DNA of 64,000 nt, taken from NCBI GenBank assembly GCA_024638325.1, contig JAHEKM010000002.1, positions 1 to 64,000 of the forward strand. The letters run 5' to 3'. The notes beneath the pieces were generated by a model, which saw nothing but the letters and a program-made list of their open reading frames with translations, had not been told where the DNA came from and made no database searches. The position numbers and the translations under genes were made by a program. How positions within the stretch are numbered: the stretch's first letter is position 1; every line of letters starts with the position of its first letter. Of this stretch, positions 1 through 9,121 are shown piece by piece. Origin of the DNA: Gemmatimonadota bacterium (lineage in GTDB: Bacteria; Gemmatimonadota; Gemmatimonadetes; Longimicrobiales; Gaopeijiaceae).

Positions 1-387
1 GAAGTAGGCGGCGCTCTCCTCGTCGCCCACGCGCACCACCGGTCCAGCCACGCGCACCTGGCGCTGAAGAACCGCCCAGTGAAAGCAGAGCGCCGCCCTG
101 GGGTTGGCATCGAGCTCGGCCGCCTTCTGGCTGCCGAAGTTGGTGAAGAAGACGAAGCCGTCCTGATCGACCTGCTTGAGCAGCACCATGCGAGCGGACG
201 GCATACCGTCCGGTGTCGCGGTCGCCAGCGTCATCGCTTCCGGTAGCAGGATGCCCGCCTCGGAGGCCGCCTCGAACCAGAGCTGAAACAGCTCGATCGG
301 GTCCGCATCGTCCGCCGCCTCAGGCAGGCCCTTGGCGAGGCCCTTGCCCAGCGTGAGCACGGTCTTGAGGGACGACTTGAGGGACAT
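1..387 (-). CDS. pdxH: Pyridoxamine 5'-phosphate oxidase, 3' end outside window
   Basis: FMN-dependent oxidation of pyridoxine/pyridoxamine 5'-phosphate to PLP in the cytosol. The visible 129 codons carry the family's N-terminal half: PIELFQLWFEAA, then SARMVLLKQVD, GFVFFTNFGSQKAAEL and FHWAVLQRQVRV, which form the FMN-binding barrel. The start is the only ATG ahead of the conserved block. The frame runs open off the left edge, so the C-terminal substrate-binding part is not seen. It is divergent from the copper operon and shares a roughly 155-bp promoter region with csoR. The ORF track omits it because it is truncated. The family assignment is secure from the motifs. Confidence 0.93.
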   Translation of the reverse strand, partial: MSLKSSLKTVLTLGKGLAKGLPEAADDADPIELFQLWFEAASEAGILLPEAMTLATATPDGMPSARMVLLKQVDQDGFVFFTNFGSQKAAELDANPRAALCFHWAVLQRQVRVAGPVVRVGDEESAAYF

Positions 388-498
388 GCTCCGACAGACT
401 CCTGGCGTCTTCGTGCAGCGGGGCAGGCAAGGTGGAGCGACGGCTCGGCCGTCACAAGGCCCGTTGACGGCCTGGGACCATGTTGCGAGACTTCATGG

Positions 499-523
499 TA
501 TACCCCCCCCAGGGGGGGTGGGA
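499..523. promoter_or_regulatory. CsoR-type operator upstream of csoR
   Basis: A near-perfect G/C palindrome, TACCCCCCCCAGGGGGGGTG, lies about 20 bp before the csoR start and overlaps a TATACC -10-like element. CsoR/RcnR repressors bind pseudo-palindromes of this TA-CCC...GGG-TA type. Its position suggests autorepression of csoR-copZ-copA, relieved by Cu(I). Binding is inferred from sequence and context. Confidence 0.75.
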
Positions 524-543
524 TAACGGCAGCGAGGAAGCAG

Positions 544-822
544 ATGGCCGGACACGGGACGGACGACATCCAGCGGCGCCTCAAGAGCGTGGAGGGCCAC
601 GTGAGGGGCGTGCAGCGCATGGTGGACGAAGGCGCGTATTGTATCGACATCGTGAACCAGATCACCGCCGTACAGCGTGCGCTGAAGAAGATCAGCGGCC
701 TCGTGCTGGACCAGCATCTTCACTCGTGCGTGACGGACGCCATGCGTGGGCCGGACGCCGCGGCGCGTGAGCAGGTGCTCGGGGAGCTGCTCGAGTTCTT
801 CGAGGCTACGGGCAAGGCATGA
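544..822 (+). CDS. csoR: CsoR-family copper-sensing repressor
   Basis: A 92-residue all-helical metal-sensing repressor (DUF156). The Cu(I) ligand set Cys-His-Cys is present as C33, H58 and C62. The 25- and 4-residue spacing equals that of C36-H61-C65 in Mycobacterium tuberculosis CsoR, which argues for Cu(I) rather than Ni/Co (RcnR) sensing. It is the first gene of a csoR-copZ-copA run and has a CsoR-like palindrome immediately upstream. Cu(I) binding is expected to release it from DNA and switch on chaperone and efflux genes. Length and motifs match the family. Confidence 0.93.
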   Translation: MAGHGTDDIQRRLKSVEGHVRGVQRMVDEGAYCIDIVNQITAVQRALKKISGLVLDQHLHSCVTDAMRGPDAAAREQVLGELLEFFEATGKA

Positions 823-844
823 TGTTTCCTACGGAGGACGATCA

Positions 845-1054
845 ATGACGACGAAGACGGTGAAGGTTCCCAACATCAGCTGCGGGCACTGCGTGATGAC
901 CATCGAGAGGGAAGTGGGTGAGCTGGCCGGTGTGGCGGAGGTGAAGGCCGATCACATGAAGAAGAACGTGACGATCTCCTGGGATCCCGACGCGACGGAA
1001 TGGGCCGCGATCGAGGATCTCATGAAGGAGATCAACTACGCACCGGCGGACTGA
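845..1054 (+). CDS. copZ: Copper chaperone, heavy-metal-associated domain
   Basis: A single 69-residue HMA (ferredoxin-like) domain that would carry Cu(I) to the CopA ATPase. The metal loop is ISCGHC near residues 12-16; the usual M/T-x-C-x-x-C is slightly altered but both cysteines are present. The start is ATG 845, with GGAGG eight bases upstream. The longer ORF in the track (from 746) overlaps csoR and is not credible. It sits 22 bp after csoR and 37 bp before copA, consistent with one transcript. Confidence 0.9.
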   Translation: MTTKTVKVPNISCGHCVMTIEREVGELAGVAEVKADHMKKNVTISWDPDATEWAAIEDLMKEINYAPAD

Positions 1055-1091
1055 CGCGGTCCGCGACGAACGAGCCGAGAGCCGACCTACC

Positions 1092-3353
1092 ATGCCCGGA
1101 ACCGCGACACAGGAGCGTGAAACGATTCTCCCCATCACGGGGATGACGTGCGCCAACTGCGCGGCCACGGTCGAGCGCACGCTGCGCAAGACCGCCGGGG
1201 TGGCCGACGCGACGGTGAACTATGCCACCGAGCGCGCGACCATCCATTTCGACCCGGAGGAGGTCACGCTCGAGCAGCTCGGCGCCGCCGTCGAGCGGGT
1301 CGGCTACGGGGCGATCATCGCCGAAGAGGGTGAGCTCGACGACGCCGAGGCCGCCGCGCGCTCCGAGGAGATCCGCGACCAGAGCCGGAAGTTCTGGACC
1401 GGCGTTGTCTTCGCCGGACCGCTCTTCGTGCTCAGCATGGCCCGCGACTTCGGGCTCGTGGGCGCCTGGGCGCACGAGCCCTGGGTCAACTGGCTCATGT
1501 TCGCCCTCGCCACGCCAGTCCAGTTCTACGTGGGTTGGGACTACTACGTCGGTGGGTGGAAGTCCGTCCGCAACGGCTCGGCGAACATGGACGTGCTCGT
1601 CGCGCTCGGGTCCTCCGTCGCCTACGTGTACTCGGTCGTGGTCGCGGCGGCGCTCACGCTGGGTAGCACCGGCGCGGGTGAGCACGTCTACTTCGAGACG
1701 GCGGCTCTCATCATCACCCTCATCAAGCTCGGCAAGTTGCTCGAGGTGAGGGCGAAGGGTCAGGCCGGCCAGGCGATCCGGGAGTTGATGGCGCTGCAGC
1801 CCGCCCGCGCCACTGTGGTGCGCGAGGGCGTGGAGCAGGTCGTGACCCTCGCGGACGTGCGGGTGGGCGACGAGATCATCGTTCGGCCCGGAGAGCGCAT
1901 TCCCGTGGACGGCACGGTCATCGACGGCATGTCTACCATCGACGAGAGCATGCTCACCGGCGAGAGCATGCCCATCGAGAAGCGTCCTGGCGACGAGGTC
2001 GTCGGCGCCACGATCAACAAGACCGGGACGTTCCGCTTCCGCGCCACCAAGGTCGGCTCCGACACGGCACTGGCACAGGTGGTGCGCCTCGTCGAAGAGG
2101 CGCAGGGCAGCAAGGCGCCCATCCAACGGCTGGCGGACCAGGTCGCTGCTGTCTTCGTGCCCGCGGTGATCGTGATCGCCGTCGGGACCCTGCTCGTGTG
2201 GTGGCTGTGGGTCGGCGCGGGCTTCACGCCGGCGCTGATCCGCCTGGTCGCGGTCCTCGTCATCGCGTGCCCATGTGCGCTCGGCCTGGCGACACCCACG
2301 GCGGTCATGGTCGGCACCGGGCGTGGCGCGAGCATGGGCGTCCTGTTCCGGAGCTCGGCCGCCCTGGAGCGGGCGAAGGCGACGGGGGTTGTCGTGCTGG
2401 ACAAGACCGGTACCATCACGAGGGGCGAGCCCGCGGTTCTCGACGTGGTCGCGCGAGACGGGGACGACGCAGGGCTCCTGCGGTGGGCGGCTTCCGCGGA
2501 ACGGAGGAGCGAGCACCCGCTCGCACGCGCGGTGGTGAGTGAAGCCACCGCGAGGAGCGTCGACCTCGCCGAGCCGACCAACTTCGAGGCGGTGCCCGGG
2601 AAGGGTGTCGTGGCCATGGTGGACGGAACGCCCGTCATCGTCGGCACCGCAGGTCTATTGCGGGAGTGGAGCGTTTCGACCGTCGAACTCGAGGGACACG
2701 CGAGCTCGATCGAAGACGCAGCGCGGACCCCTCTCTGGGTCGCGGTGGACGGGACGGCCACCGGACTGATCGGCGTCGCGGACGCGGTGAAGGAGGGTTC
2801 GACCGAGGCCATCGCCCAGTTGCGAGCCGCGGGACTCGAGGTCGTCATGCTGACCGGAGACAACGACCGGGTCGCACGCGCGATCGCCGCCGAGGTCGGC
2901 ATCGAGCGCGTCCGCGCCGAAGTACTGCCCGGTGACAAAGCAGAGGTGGTGCGGGAGCTGCAGAAGGACGGTCGTGTCGTAGCCATGGTCGGGGACGGCA
3001 TCAACGACGCCCCGGCGCTCGCACAGGCCGACGTGGGGATCGCGCTGGGAACGGGCACCGACGTGGCGATGGAGGCCGCGGACGTCACGCTCATGCGGGG
3101 CGACCTGCGATCGGTTCCGGAGGCTCTGGCGCTCAGCAGAGCCACCATGCGCTCGATTCAGCAGAACCTCTTCTGGGCGTTCTTCTACAACGTGGCGCTG
3201 ATTCCCGTGGCGGCCGGCGCGTTCTACGCCCTGACCTTCCTGCCCATGATGCTGCGGGAGCTGCACCCCATCCTGGCGGCGCTCGCCATGGCACTGAGCT
3301 CGGTGACCGTGGTCGGCAACAGCTTGCGGCTCAGGCGCGCGCCTCTTCGCTAG
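1092..3353 (+). CDS. copA: Cu(I)-exporting P1B-type ATPase
   Basis: A 753-residue inner-membrane ATPase pumping Cu(I) out of the cytosol. In order: one N-terminal HMA domain with GMTCANC (residues 17-23), paired membrane helices, the actuator domain with TGES, the transmembrane CPC metal site (393-395), phosphorylation motif DKTGT (D437), the SEHPLA motif of P1B pumps, and the hinge GDGINDAP (634-641). CPC plus HP defines the Cu/Ag subgroup. Length is normal for a CopA with a single HMA domain. It is the last gene of the csoR-copZ-copA operon, probably induced by copper. Confidence 0.96.
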   Translation: MPGTATQERETILPITGMTCANCAATVERTLRKTAGVADATVNYATERATIHFDPEEVTLEQLGAAVERVGYGAIIAEEGELDDAEAAARSEEIRDQSRKFWTGVVFAGPLFVLSMARDFGLVGAWAHEPWVNWLMFALATPVQFYVGWDYYVGGWKSVRNGSANMDVLVALGSSVAYVYSVVVAAALTLGSTGAGEHVYFETAALIITLIKLGKLLEVRAKGQAGQAIRELMALQPARATVVREGVEQVVTLADVRVGDEIIVRPGERIPVDGTVIDGMSTIDESMLTGESMPIEKRPGDEVVGATINKTGTFRFRATKVGSDTALAQVVRLVEEAQGSKAPIQRLADQVAAVFVPAVIVIAVGTLLVWWLWVGAGFTPALIRLVAVLVIACPCALGLATPTAVMVGTGRGASMGVLFRSSAALERAKATGVVVLDKTGTITRGEPAVLDVVARDGDDAGLLRWAASAERRSEHPLARAVVSEATARSVDLAEPTNFEAVPGKGVVAMVDGTPVIVGTAGLLREWSVSTVELEGHASSIEDAARTPLWVAVDGTATGLIGVADAVKEGSTEAIAQLRAAGLEVVMLTGDNDRVARAIAAEVGIERVRAEVLPGDKAEVVRELQKDGRVVAMVGDGINDAPALAQADVGIALGTGTDVAMEAADVTLMRGDLRSVPEALALSRATMRSIQQNLFWAFFYNVALIPVAAGAFYALTFLPMMLRELHPILAALAMALSSVTVVGNSLRLRRAPLR

Positions 3354-3500
3354 CGCGTCGGCTGTCCCCGTAGCCGGCAGTCGCACGCGGCGCTCGCGGA
3401 AACCTCTTCCGGACGCTATCCGTAGAACCCGACATGCTTACGATACTGAGGCGCGTGGTGAAGCTGGTCCTGAGCTGGATCGTGGACAAGATCTAGCGGC

Positions 3501-6500
3501 CTACCCCGCCGCCACCTGTGCCAGGGTGTTCCTGAGTCGCTCTGTGAGCACTCGGTAGATGCCCCGCGCAACCACGGGATTGGATTCCACCGCCCGGTCG
3601 AAAGAGTCCCGATCGAGTCTGAGAAGCGTGGTAGCGACGTTGGCGGTCGCGGTGGCGGAGCGGGTCTCACGGTCCAGTATAGCCATCTCACCGAAGCCCT
3701 CGCGCGCACCGAGCGTGGCCAGGTCGGTCTGACCGCGAGAGATCCGGATGGCGCCCTCCACGACTACGTAGAAGGCGCTGCCCTCTGCGCCCTGCTCGAA
3801 GATCACCTCGCCGGGCTCGGCGTAGACGACGTCGGCCAGCGCGGCGATGCCTGCCAGGTCCGAGCCAGGGAAGTTTCTGAAGAACTCCGAGCCCTTCAGA
3901 ATCATGACTTTCTCGATGAGCGGAATCATGGAATCGGTCTCCGGTGCGTCTGTCTTGGATTGTCCGGGTTGCGCCACTTCGTCGTCGCGGCCCAGCAGGT
4001 GCAGGCCGAGGGCCCGCGGCCACCAGTCGTCGTCCTCGGCGAGCGCCTCGGCCGGGGACCTCCTTATGGCGGAGACGTCCTCGAGCAGCTCCGTGACGCG
4101 CGATTCGGGAATCTCTTCGGCCACGGCTTCGAGGAACGGCATCGCGGCGATGGCCGTCGGCCTGGATATCGTGCCCTCGAGGAGCTCCAGCGCGTTGCTG
4201 CGGTGGCCCGCGTGGTCGCTCCGGAGCGCCTCACCGATCGCGGCCATTCGGGCGACGTCGTGCGACAAGCTCAGGAGCTTGAGCACGCGCTCCACGGAGC
4301 GCTCCCGGAGCCCGTGGAGCTCGCTCGCGACGAAGGACGCTTTGGGTCCGTCGGCGGCCCTCCGGATGGCGGTCGACGTAGCGGCGTACTTCAGCCCGCG
4401 CTGGATCTCGGCCCGAAGCACGGGGCGCAGTCTCCGCGCTTCGATGGCATCGGCTGCGCCCGCCTGGCGCATGCGGCTGAGCGAAGTGAGAGCGGCCGGT
4501 CCCAGTACGGGCTCCTCGAGGAGTCGCACGAGAGCGTTGCGGGCGTCACTGCCCGGGACGCGCTCGAGCGCGGTGATGACGCTTCGGCGGAGGGGCAGCG
4601 GTAGCTCCCTGCGCTCGAGCAGCTCGGCCATGACGGGAACCGCCGCCGGACCCAGCGACGCCAGTGAGTCGAGCGCCGCGGAACGTGCCTGGACATCGGC
4701 CAGGACCGGTGTGAGGGCATCCAGGAGTCCGACGGCACCCAACTCGCCCACCGCCCCAGCTCCGACCGTCCGGTCCACGGAGTCGTCCGAGGCCAGGAGG
4801 TGGCGGATGCGGTCCTCGGTCTCCTCCCAACCGAGTCGTCCCAGCGCCACGAGCGCTGCGCGGCGGACCGCGGGATCCTGGTGGTCCACGAACTCGAGGA
4901 CCATGGTCGGATCGACACCGCCCAAGGATCCGATGGTCTCGAGGAGCTCGGCCATCACGAAGGGCGATTCCTCCTTGGCCAGCTGACCGGCGATCGCCAA
5001 GCCTGCCGAGAAATCCGGCAGAGCTTCGATGGCGCGGAACACCCGGGCGGCTTCGGCTCGCACCTCCACCACGGGGTGGCTCAGGAGGGAGCGGATCCGA
5101 GGAGCTGCATCCTCTTCGGGTAGCTGTTCGAGGAGGGCCGTCGCGAACACGACGATCGTCGGATCCGTGTCGGCGAGGGCCTTGTCGATGCTGGCGAGGG
5201 CGCTCTTGTCGGCGACCAAGGGCACGTGCTCGAGGTCGGACAGGTCGACCGCGTGACGCGCAAGCGCGCTGTCGAGCGCGGTGATGTACCGCTTTCGATG
5301 CCTCGAGTAGGTGACGGCCGCGGTGAGCGCGGCGGCGACGGTGGCGTAGGGGAGTAGTTGCGGCCTCGAGGCCAGCGCGAGCGCCACACCACCGGCCGAA
5401 GCCTTCGAGAGCGGCCGCAGCACGCCACCGAGCGTGGCCAGCGCGACGCTCTTCACGCGGTTGGGGAACGGCAGCAGGGACACCTGCTCGACCGGCTTCT
5501 GGAGACTGAACTGAAGGATGTCATCAAGCGCCTGCGCCGCCACGAGCATGTAGAGCCCGCCGACGACGGCGGTCCCGGCGGCGGCGAAGGCCAGGACCGT
5601 GCTCTGCAGCATCGCTGCGAAGGACACGCCGAACTTGGGGAACAGCACGCGGGACGCCCACAGCTGCAGAACCAGCGTTCCGACACCGACCGTGGCCGAG
5701 AGCAGCCCGTAGATCGCGGTGATGCGGTCCCGCGGATACGTCTCCTGGAGGAGGAACTTGAGCTGCAGGTCGATGAGCGTACCCGTGAGGGTGAGCGCCA
5801 CGAGTCCGACTGCGAGCAGACGAAGCAGCTTGTTGGACCCGACCGACCGCACGCCGCGGCTGGCCCGCTGCAGGAAGAGCTTGGCCGCGCCGGCCTGCGC
5901 GGGAGGCTCGTCTGGCTCTCGCACCGGTTCGGGCACCGCCCACAGAAGGGGCACCGCCAGGAGGAGGAGGGCGGCGGAGATCCACAACAGGTTGTCGGTG
6001 CCGAGCCCGAGGGCCGCGGGGGCGACGCCCGTTCCGCCCACGATGGCGCCGAGAGAAGCGCCCACGCCGATGAGCGGCAGGAGGCGCTTGGCCTGGCGGC
6101 CGGTGAGCAGGTCTCCGGCGTAGTCCCACGCGTGGGTGAGCATCAGCACCTGCACCGCCGACAGCCACAGGTAGATCGCGAAAGACGTATCCGGGTTGAC
6201 CGCGAAGAGAGCCCGACAGGCGAGCACGGATATGACCAGAGCACCGGTGAGGCCCAGCGCGAGGCTGCGCCGCGCCGTCGCAGCCACGTAGCCGGTGAAG
6301 ACGATGGCGACGAGCGCCGTGAGCAGCGACGCCCCGATGACCGCATGGGGAATGCGCGCGCCAGGATATACGGACAGGAAGAGTCCGTTCTTGGCCGCCG
6401 ACAAGACGGTCGTGTTGGCGGTGTTGAGCAGGAGGAAGCCGCCCATGACGGCCAACGTCCGCCCTTCCCCCACGCGGAGATGGAGGGCGCGCGAGACTCG

Positions 6501-6515
6501 TTCGCTCAAAGGCAC
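3501..6515 (-). CDS. Npt1/Npt2-like carrier fused to HEAT repeats and a cNMP-binding domain
   Basis: A 1004-residue membrane protein. Residues ~1-420 form about twelve hydrophobic helices resembling the Npt1/Npt2 nucleotide-carrier (MFS-related) family, with the early block LLLNTANTTVLSAAKNGLF. Residues ~430-840 are helical HEAT-type repeats (for example DPAVRRAALVALGRLG). Residues ~865-1000 are a cyclic-nucleotide-binding domain ending in GFGEMAILDRETRSATATA, which matches the phosphate-binding cassette. The substrate is unknown: nucleotide transport is established for chlamydial, rickettsial and plastid relatives, but many bacterial homologues with such tails have no known role. It is divergent from the DUF1232 gene. 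The domain layout suggests a second-messenger-gated carrier or sensor, which is inference. Confidence 0.75.
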   Translation of the reverse strand: MPLSERVSRALHLRVGEGRTLAVMGGFLLLNTANTTVLSAAKNGLFLSVYPGARIPHAVIGASLLTALVAIVFTGYVAATARRSLALGLTGALVISVLACRALFAVNPDTSFAIYLWLSAVQVLMLTHAWDYAGDLLTGRQAKRLLPLIGVGASLGAIVGGTGVAPAALGLGTDNLLWISAALLLLAVPLLWAVPEPVREPDEPPAQAGAAKLFLQRASRGVRSVGSNKLLRLLAVGLVALTLTGTLIDLQLKFLLQETYPRDRITAIYGLLSATVGVGTLVLQLWASRVLFPKFGVSFAAMLQSTVLAFAAAGTAVVGGLYMLVAAQALDDILQFSLQKPVEQVSLLPFPNRVKSVALATLGGVLRPLSKASAGGVALALASRPQLLPYATVAAALTAAVTYSRHRKRYITALDSALARHAVDLSDLEHVPLVADKSALASIDKALADTDPTIVVFATALLEQLPEEDAAPRIRSLLSHPVVEVRAEAARVFRAIEALPDFSAGLAIAGQLAKEESPFVMAELLETIGSLGGVDPTMVLEFVDHQDPAVRRAALVALGRLGWEETEDRIRHLLASDDSVDRTVGAGAVGELGAVGLLDALTPVLADVQARSAALDSLASLGPAAVPVMAELLERRELPLPLRRSVITALERVPGSDARNALVRLLEEPVLGPAALTSLSRMRQAGAADAIEARRLRPVLRAEIQRGLKYAATSTAIRRAADGPKASFVASELHGLRERSVERVLKLLSLSHDVARMAAIGEALRSDHAGHRSNALELLEGTISRPTAIAAMPFLEAVAEEIPESRVTELLEDVSAIRRSPAEALAEDDDWWPRALGLHLLGRDDEVAQPGQSKTDAPETDSMIPLIEKVMILKGSEFFRNFPGSDLAGIAALADVVYAEPGEVIFEQGAEGSAFYVVVEGAIRISRGQTDLATLGAREGFGEMAILDRETRSATATANVATTLLRLDRDSFDRAVESNPVVARGIYRVLTERLRNTLAQVAAG

Positions 6516-6666
6516 CGAGGTCTTCCTGCTCCTGCGGAGGGACGCACACCGGGGGGGCGACGGATTCCGGGCGCAAGGTCAGGCTCCGCGGGGCGAGCGG
6601 CAAGGCGGGTCGCCGGACTTCCAGGGGGGGCTGGTCCGAAGCGGGCCTGAGGCTCATCCTTTCCGC

Positions 6667-7227
6667 ATGACTACCGAAGAGCACAGCCAGGAGTACGATG
6701 TCGGCACAACCGGCACCCTGGCCGACATCGTGGCCATCATAGAGAGCGCCAAGGTCCGGGGCGGTCGGGACGTGCTGGAGAAGCACATCACCAAGGCCCT
6801 CCCCGAGGCGACGGCCGACGAGGTGCGCGAGGCCGCCGAGGTCGCGACCGAGGTCATCGAGTCGATACCGATCTTTCTCGCCAGGGCGAGACAGGAAGCC
6901 TCGGAGCGGGGACTCGACTCGGTGGTGACTCCCTTGCTCGACCATGCGGAGCGGTACTATCTGCAGCCGGTCGACCTCATCCCCGAGATGACTCAGGGCC
7001 TGGTGGGCCTGCTCGACGACTCCTACCTCGTCATCCGCATGCTGCAGAACCTCGAGAGAGGTCCACACCGCTTCCTGGATTGGGATCTCGACTACCCCAT
7101 CCGCTTCCTTCAGCGCCTCGTCGGCGGCAAGGTGTCGCAGCGGCTGGACGGCATGGCCATGGATGCGATGGACGAGGTGTCCGGTCAGCTCTCGGATCTG
7201 TGGCAGCGCATCGCGCACGACGCATGA
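6667..7227 (+). CDS. DUF1232 (YkvA-like) domain protein
   Basis: A 186-residue protein. The C-terminal half has the DUF1232 signature around PVDLIPEMTQGLVGLLDDSYLV, a short hydrophobic helical hairpin typical of YkvA-like membrane-associated proteins of unknown function. The N-terminal ~80 residues are helical and charged (ADEVREAAEVATEVIES). ATG 6667 is preferred over the ORF-track start at 6295, because the region before 6667 is low-complexity and overlaps the divergent neighbour. Its stop overlaps the start of the acyl-CoA ligase (ATGA), so the two are probably co-translated. The biochemical role is unknown. Confidence 0.75.
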   Translation: MTTEEHSQEYDVGTTGTLADIVAIIESAKVRGGRDVLEKHITKALPEATADEVREAAEVATEVIESIPIFLARARQEASERGLDSVVTPLLDHAERYYLQPVDLIPEMTQGLVGLLDDSYLVIRMLQNLERGPHRFLDWDLDYPIRFLQRLVGGKVSQRLDGMAMDAMDEVSGQLSDLWQRIAHDA

Positions 7228-8849
7228 CCGGCAAGTACGACACGGGACTCGGGAAGCGGGAAGCGAACCACGTACCGCTCTCACCACTGAGCTTCCTGCG
7301 CCGCACGGCGCAGGTCTTTCCCGACCGCGCAGCCATCCGATATGCGGGCGAGGAGCGGAGCTGGGCCACGACGTACGAGCGGTGCGTCCGACTCGCGGAC
7401 GCCCTGCGCCGACGCGGCATCGGCCCGGGCGACACCGTCTCCGTGCTGTGCCCGAATACGCCGCCGGCGGCCGAGGTCGCCTTCGGCGTTCCGATGTCGG
7501 GCGCGGTTCTGCACATGATCAACACGAGACTCGATCCCTCGGCGATCGCGTTCATGCTGGACCACGCCGAAGCCCGCGTGTTCATGATCGACCAGGGGCT
7601 GGCCGGCGTCGGCCTCGACGCCTTGGGGAGAGCCGAGGTCTCGCCGACCGTCGTGGCCATGGAGGACGCGACGCTGGGGAGCGCCGACGCTTACGGCGAA
7701 CTCACGTACGAGGCGCTCGTGGCCGAGGGAGACGCGACGGCCGGGTGGTCGCTGCCCGAGGACGAGTGGGACGCCATCGCGCTCAACTACACCTCGGGTA
7801 CGACCGGGAACCCGAAGGGCGTGGTCTACCACCATCGCGGGGCGTACCTCAACGCGCTGGGCAACGCCTTGGAGTGGGCGCTCCCGCACCATCCGGTCTA
7901 CCTGTGGACGCTGCCTCTCTTCCACTGCAACGGCTGGTGCTTCCCCTGGACTGTGGCAGCCGTAGCCGGCACGAACGTCTGCCTTCGCGGTGTCGACGCG
8001 CCGGACATCCTGGGCGCGATCCAGGACGAGGGTGTCACGCACATGTGCGGCGCGCCGATCGTGCTGAACATGGTCACCACGGAGGCCGAGCGTCGCGGCG
8101 AGGGCCTTGGTCGGACCGTTCGGCTGATGACCGCGGGTGCCGCCCCGCCTGCCGCCGTTCTGGAACGCTCGGGCAGAATCGGCTTCGACGTCACGCACGT
8201 GTACGGGCTGACCGAGTGCTACGGGCCGAACACGGTGTGCGCGTGGCACTCGGAGTGGAACGAGCTGCCGGAGTCCGAGCAGGCGACGCTCAAGGCCCGA
8301 CAGGGTGTTCCCTATGTGGTCCAGGAAGAGCTGACCGTCCTCGATCCCGAGACCATGGAGCCGGTGTCGGCCGACGGCGAGACCATCGGCGAGGTCATGA
8401 TGAGGGGCAACATCCTCATGAAGGGCTACCTCAAGAACCCCTCCGCGACCGAGGCCGCCTTCGAAGGTGGCTACTTCCATACGGGCGACCTCGCAGTCAT
8501 GCATCCGGACGGCTACATCGAGATCCGGGACCGCTCGAAGGACATCATCATCTCCGGTGGTGAGAACATCTCGTCCATCGAGGTCGAGGGTGTGCTCTAC
8601 CGGCATCCCGCGGTATCGGCGGCGGCCGTCGTGGCCCGTCCGGACGACCACTGGGGTGAGACGCCGTGCGCCTTCGTGGAGCTCCGCGAAGGGGCGGGGG
8701 TGGCCGCCGACGACATCATCGACTTCTGCCGCGAAAACCTCGCGCACTTCAAGGCTCCCAAGACGGTCGTCTTCGGCGAGCTGCCCAAGACCTCGACGGG
8801 CAAGATCCAGAAGTTCGTGCTGCGCGAGCGTGTGAAGGAGCTCGACTAG
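7224..8849 (+). CDS. Acyl-CoA synthetase (AMP-forming), medium-chain/DmdB-like
   Basis: A 541-residue ANL-superfamily ligase that activates a carboxylic acid with ATP and CoA through an acyl-adenylate. The P-loop-like core YTSGTTGNPKG starts near residue 189. It is followed by LPLFHCNGWCFPW, the HVYGLTECYG A5 region, YFHTGDLAVMHPDGYIEIRDRSKDII (A7/A8), and the C-terminal catalytic lysine region KTSTGKIQK. The HCNGW block and ~540-residue length fit the AlkK/DmdB-type fatty or methylmercaptopropionate CoA-ligase group. The precise acid cannot be read from sequence. ATG 7224 overlaps the stop of the DUF1232 gene. Confidence 0.88.
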   Translation: MTGKYDTGLGKREANHVPLSPLSFLRRTAQVFPDRAAIRYAGEERSWATTYERCVRLADALRRRGIGPGDTVSVLCPNTPPAAEVAFGVPMSGAVLHMINTRLDPSAIAFMLDHAEARVFMIDQGLAGVGLDALGRAEVSPTVVAMEDATLGSADAYGELTYEALVAEGDATAGWSLPEDEWDAIALNYTSGTTGNPKGVVYHHRGAYLNALGNALEWALPHHPVYLWTLPLFHCNGWCFPWTVAAVAGTNVCLRGVDAPDILGAIQDEGVTHMCGAPIVLNMVTTEAERRGEGLGRTVRLMTAGAAPPAAVLERSGRIGFDVTHVYGLTECYGPNTVCAWHSEWNELPESEQATLKARQGVPYVVQEELTVLDPETMEPVSADGETIGEVMMRGNILMKGYLKNPSATEAAFEGGYFHTGDLAVMHPDGYIEIRDRSKDIIISGGENISSIEVEGVLYRHPAVSAAAVVARPDDHWGETPCAFVELREGAGVAADDIIDFCRENLAHFKAPKTVVFGELPKTSTGKIQKFVLRERVKELD

Positions 8850-8854
8850 CGCCC

Positions 8855-9121
8855 TCAGGGTCCGTCCGAGGGCTTCCCCAGCTGCTGCCTGAGCGCCGCC
8901 GTGCGCGCGGTCGCTTCCGTGAACGAGGTGTAGACGCCCCTGGCTCCCAGAAGCCAGAAGACGAGGCCGATGGCCGCGCCCCAGGGCCAGGGCGACATCA
9001 GCAGCACCGCGCCGATGAAGAGCAGTAGCGCGAGCCAGACAACGAGCCGGACGAGGGCCCATTCTTCGTCGCGCTCGGCCTGAGCGAGCTTCGAGGCGAG
9101 GTCGGGACCGAGGTCGGTCAA
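8855..9121 (-). CDS. Small two-helix membrane protein
   Basis: An 88-residue hypothetical protein with two adjacent hydrophobic helices (LVRLVVWLALLLFIGAVLLM and WGAAIGLVFWLLG) and a charged C-terminal tail. I do not recognise a family. It starts at TTG 9121, overlapping the stop of the upstream PQQ dehydrogenase gene (TTGA), so translation is probably coupled. Its 3' end converges with the acyl-CoA ligase, leaving only 5 bp between them. It could anchor or accompany the periplasmic dehydrogenase, but only the gene overlap supports that. Confidence 0.6.
   Translation of the reverse strand: MTDLGPDLASKLAQAERDEEWALVRLVVWLALLLFIGAVLLMSPWPWGAAIGLVFWLLGARGVYTSFTEATARTAALRQQLGKPSDGP

Noticed and set aside
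499-523. C8-A-G7 palindrome as an intrinsic terminator or origin element
   Set aside because: No U-rich tail, and its place before csoR fits a CsoR operator better.
1032-2516. 494-residue minus-strand ORF inside copA
   Set aside because: Antisense shadow; copA on the plus strand has every P-type ATPase motif.
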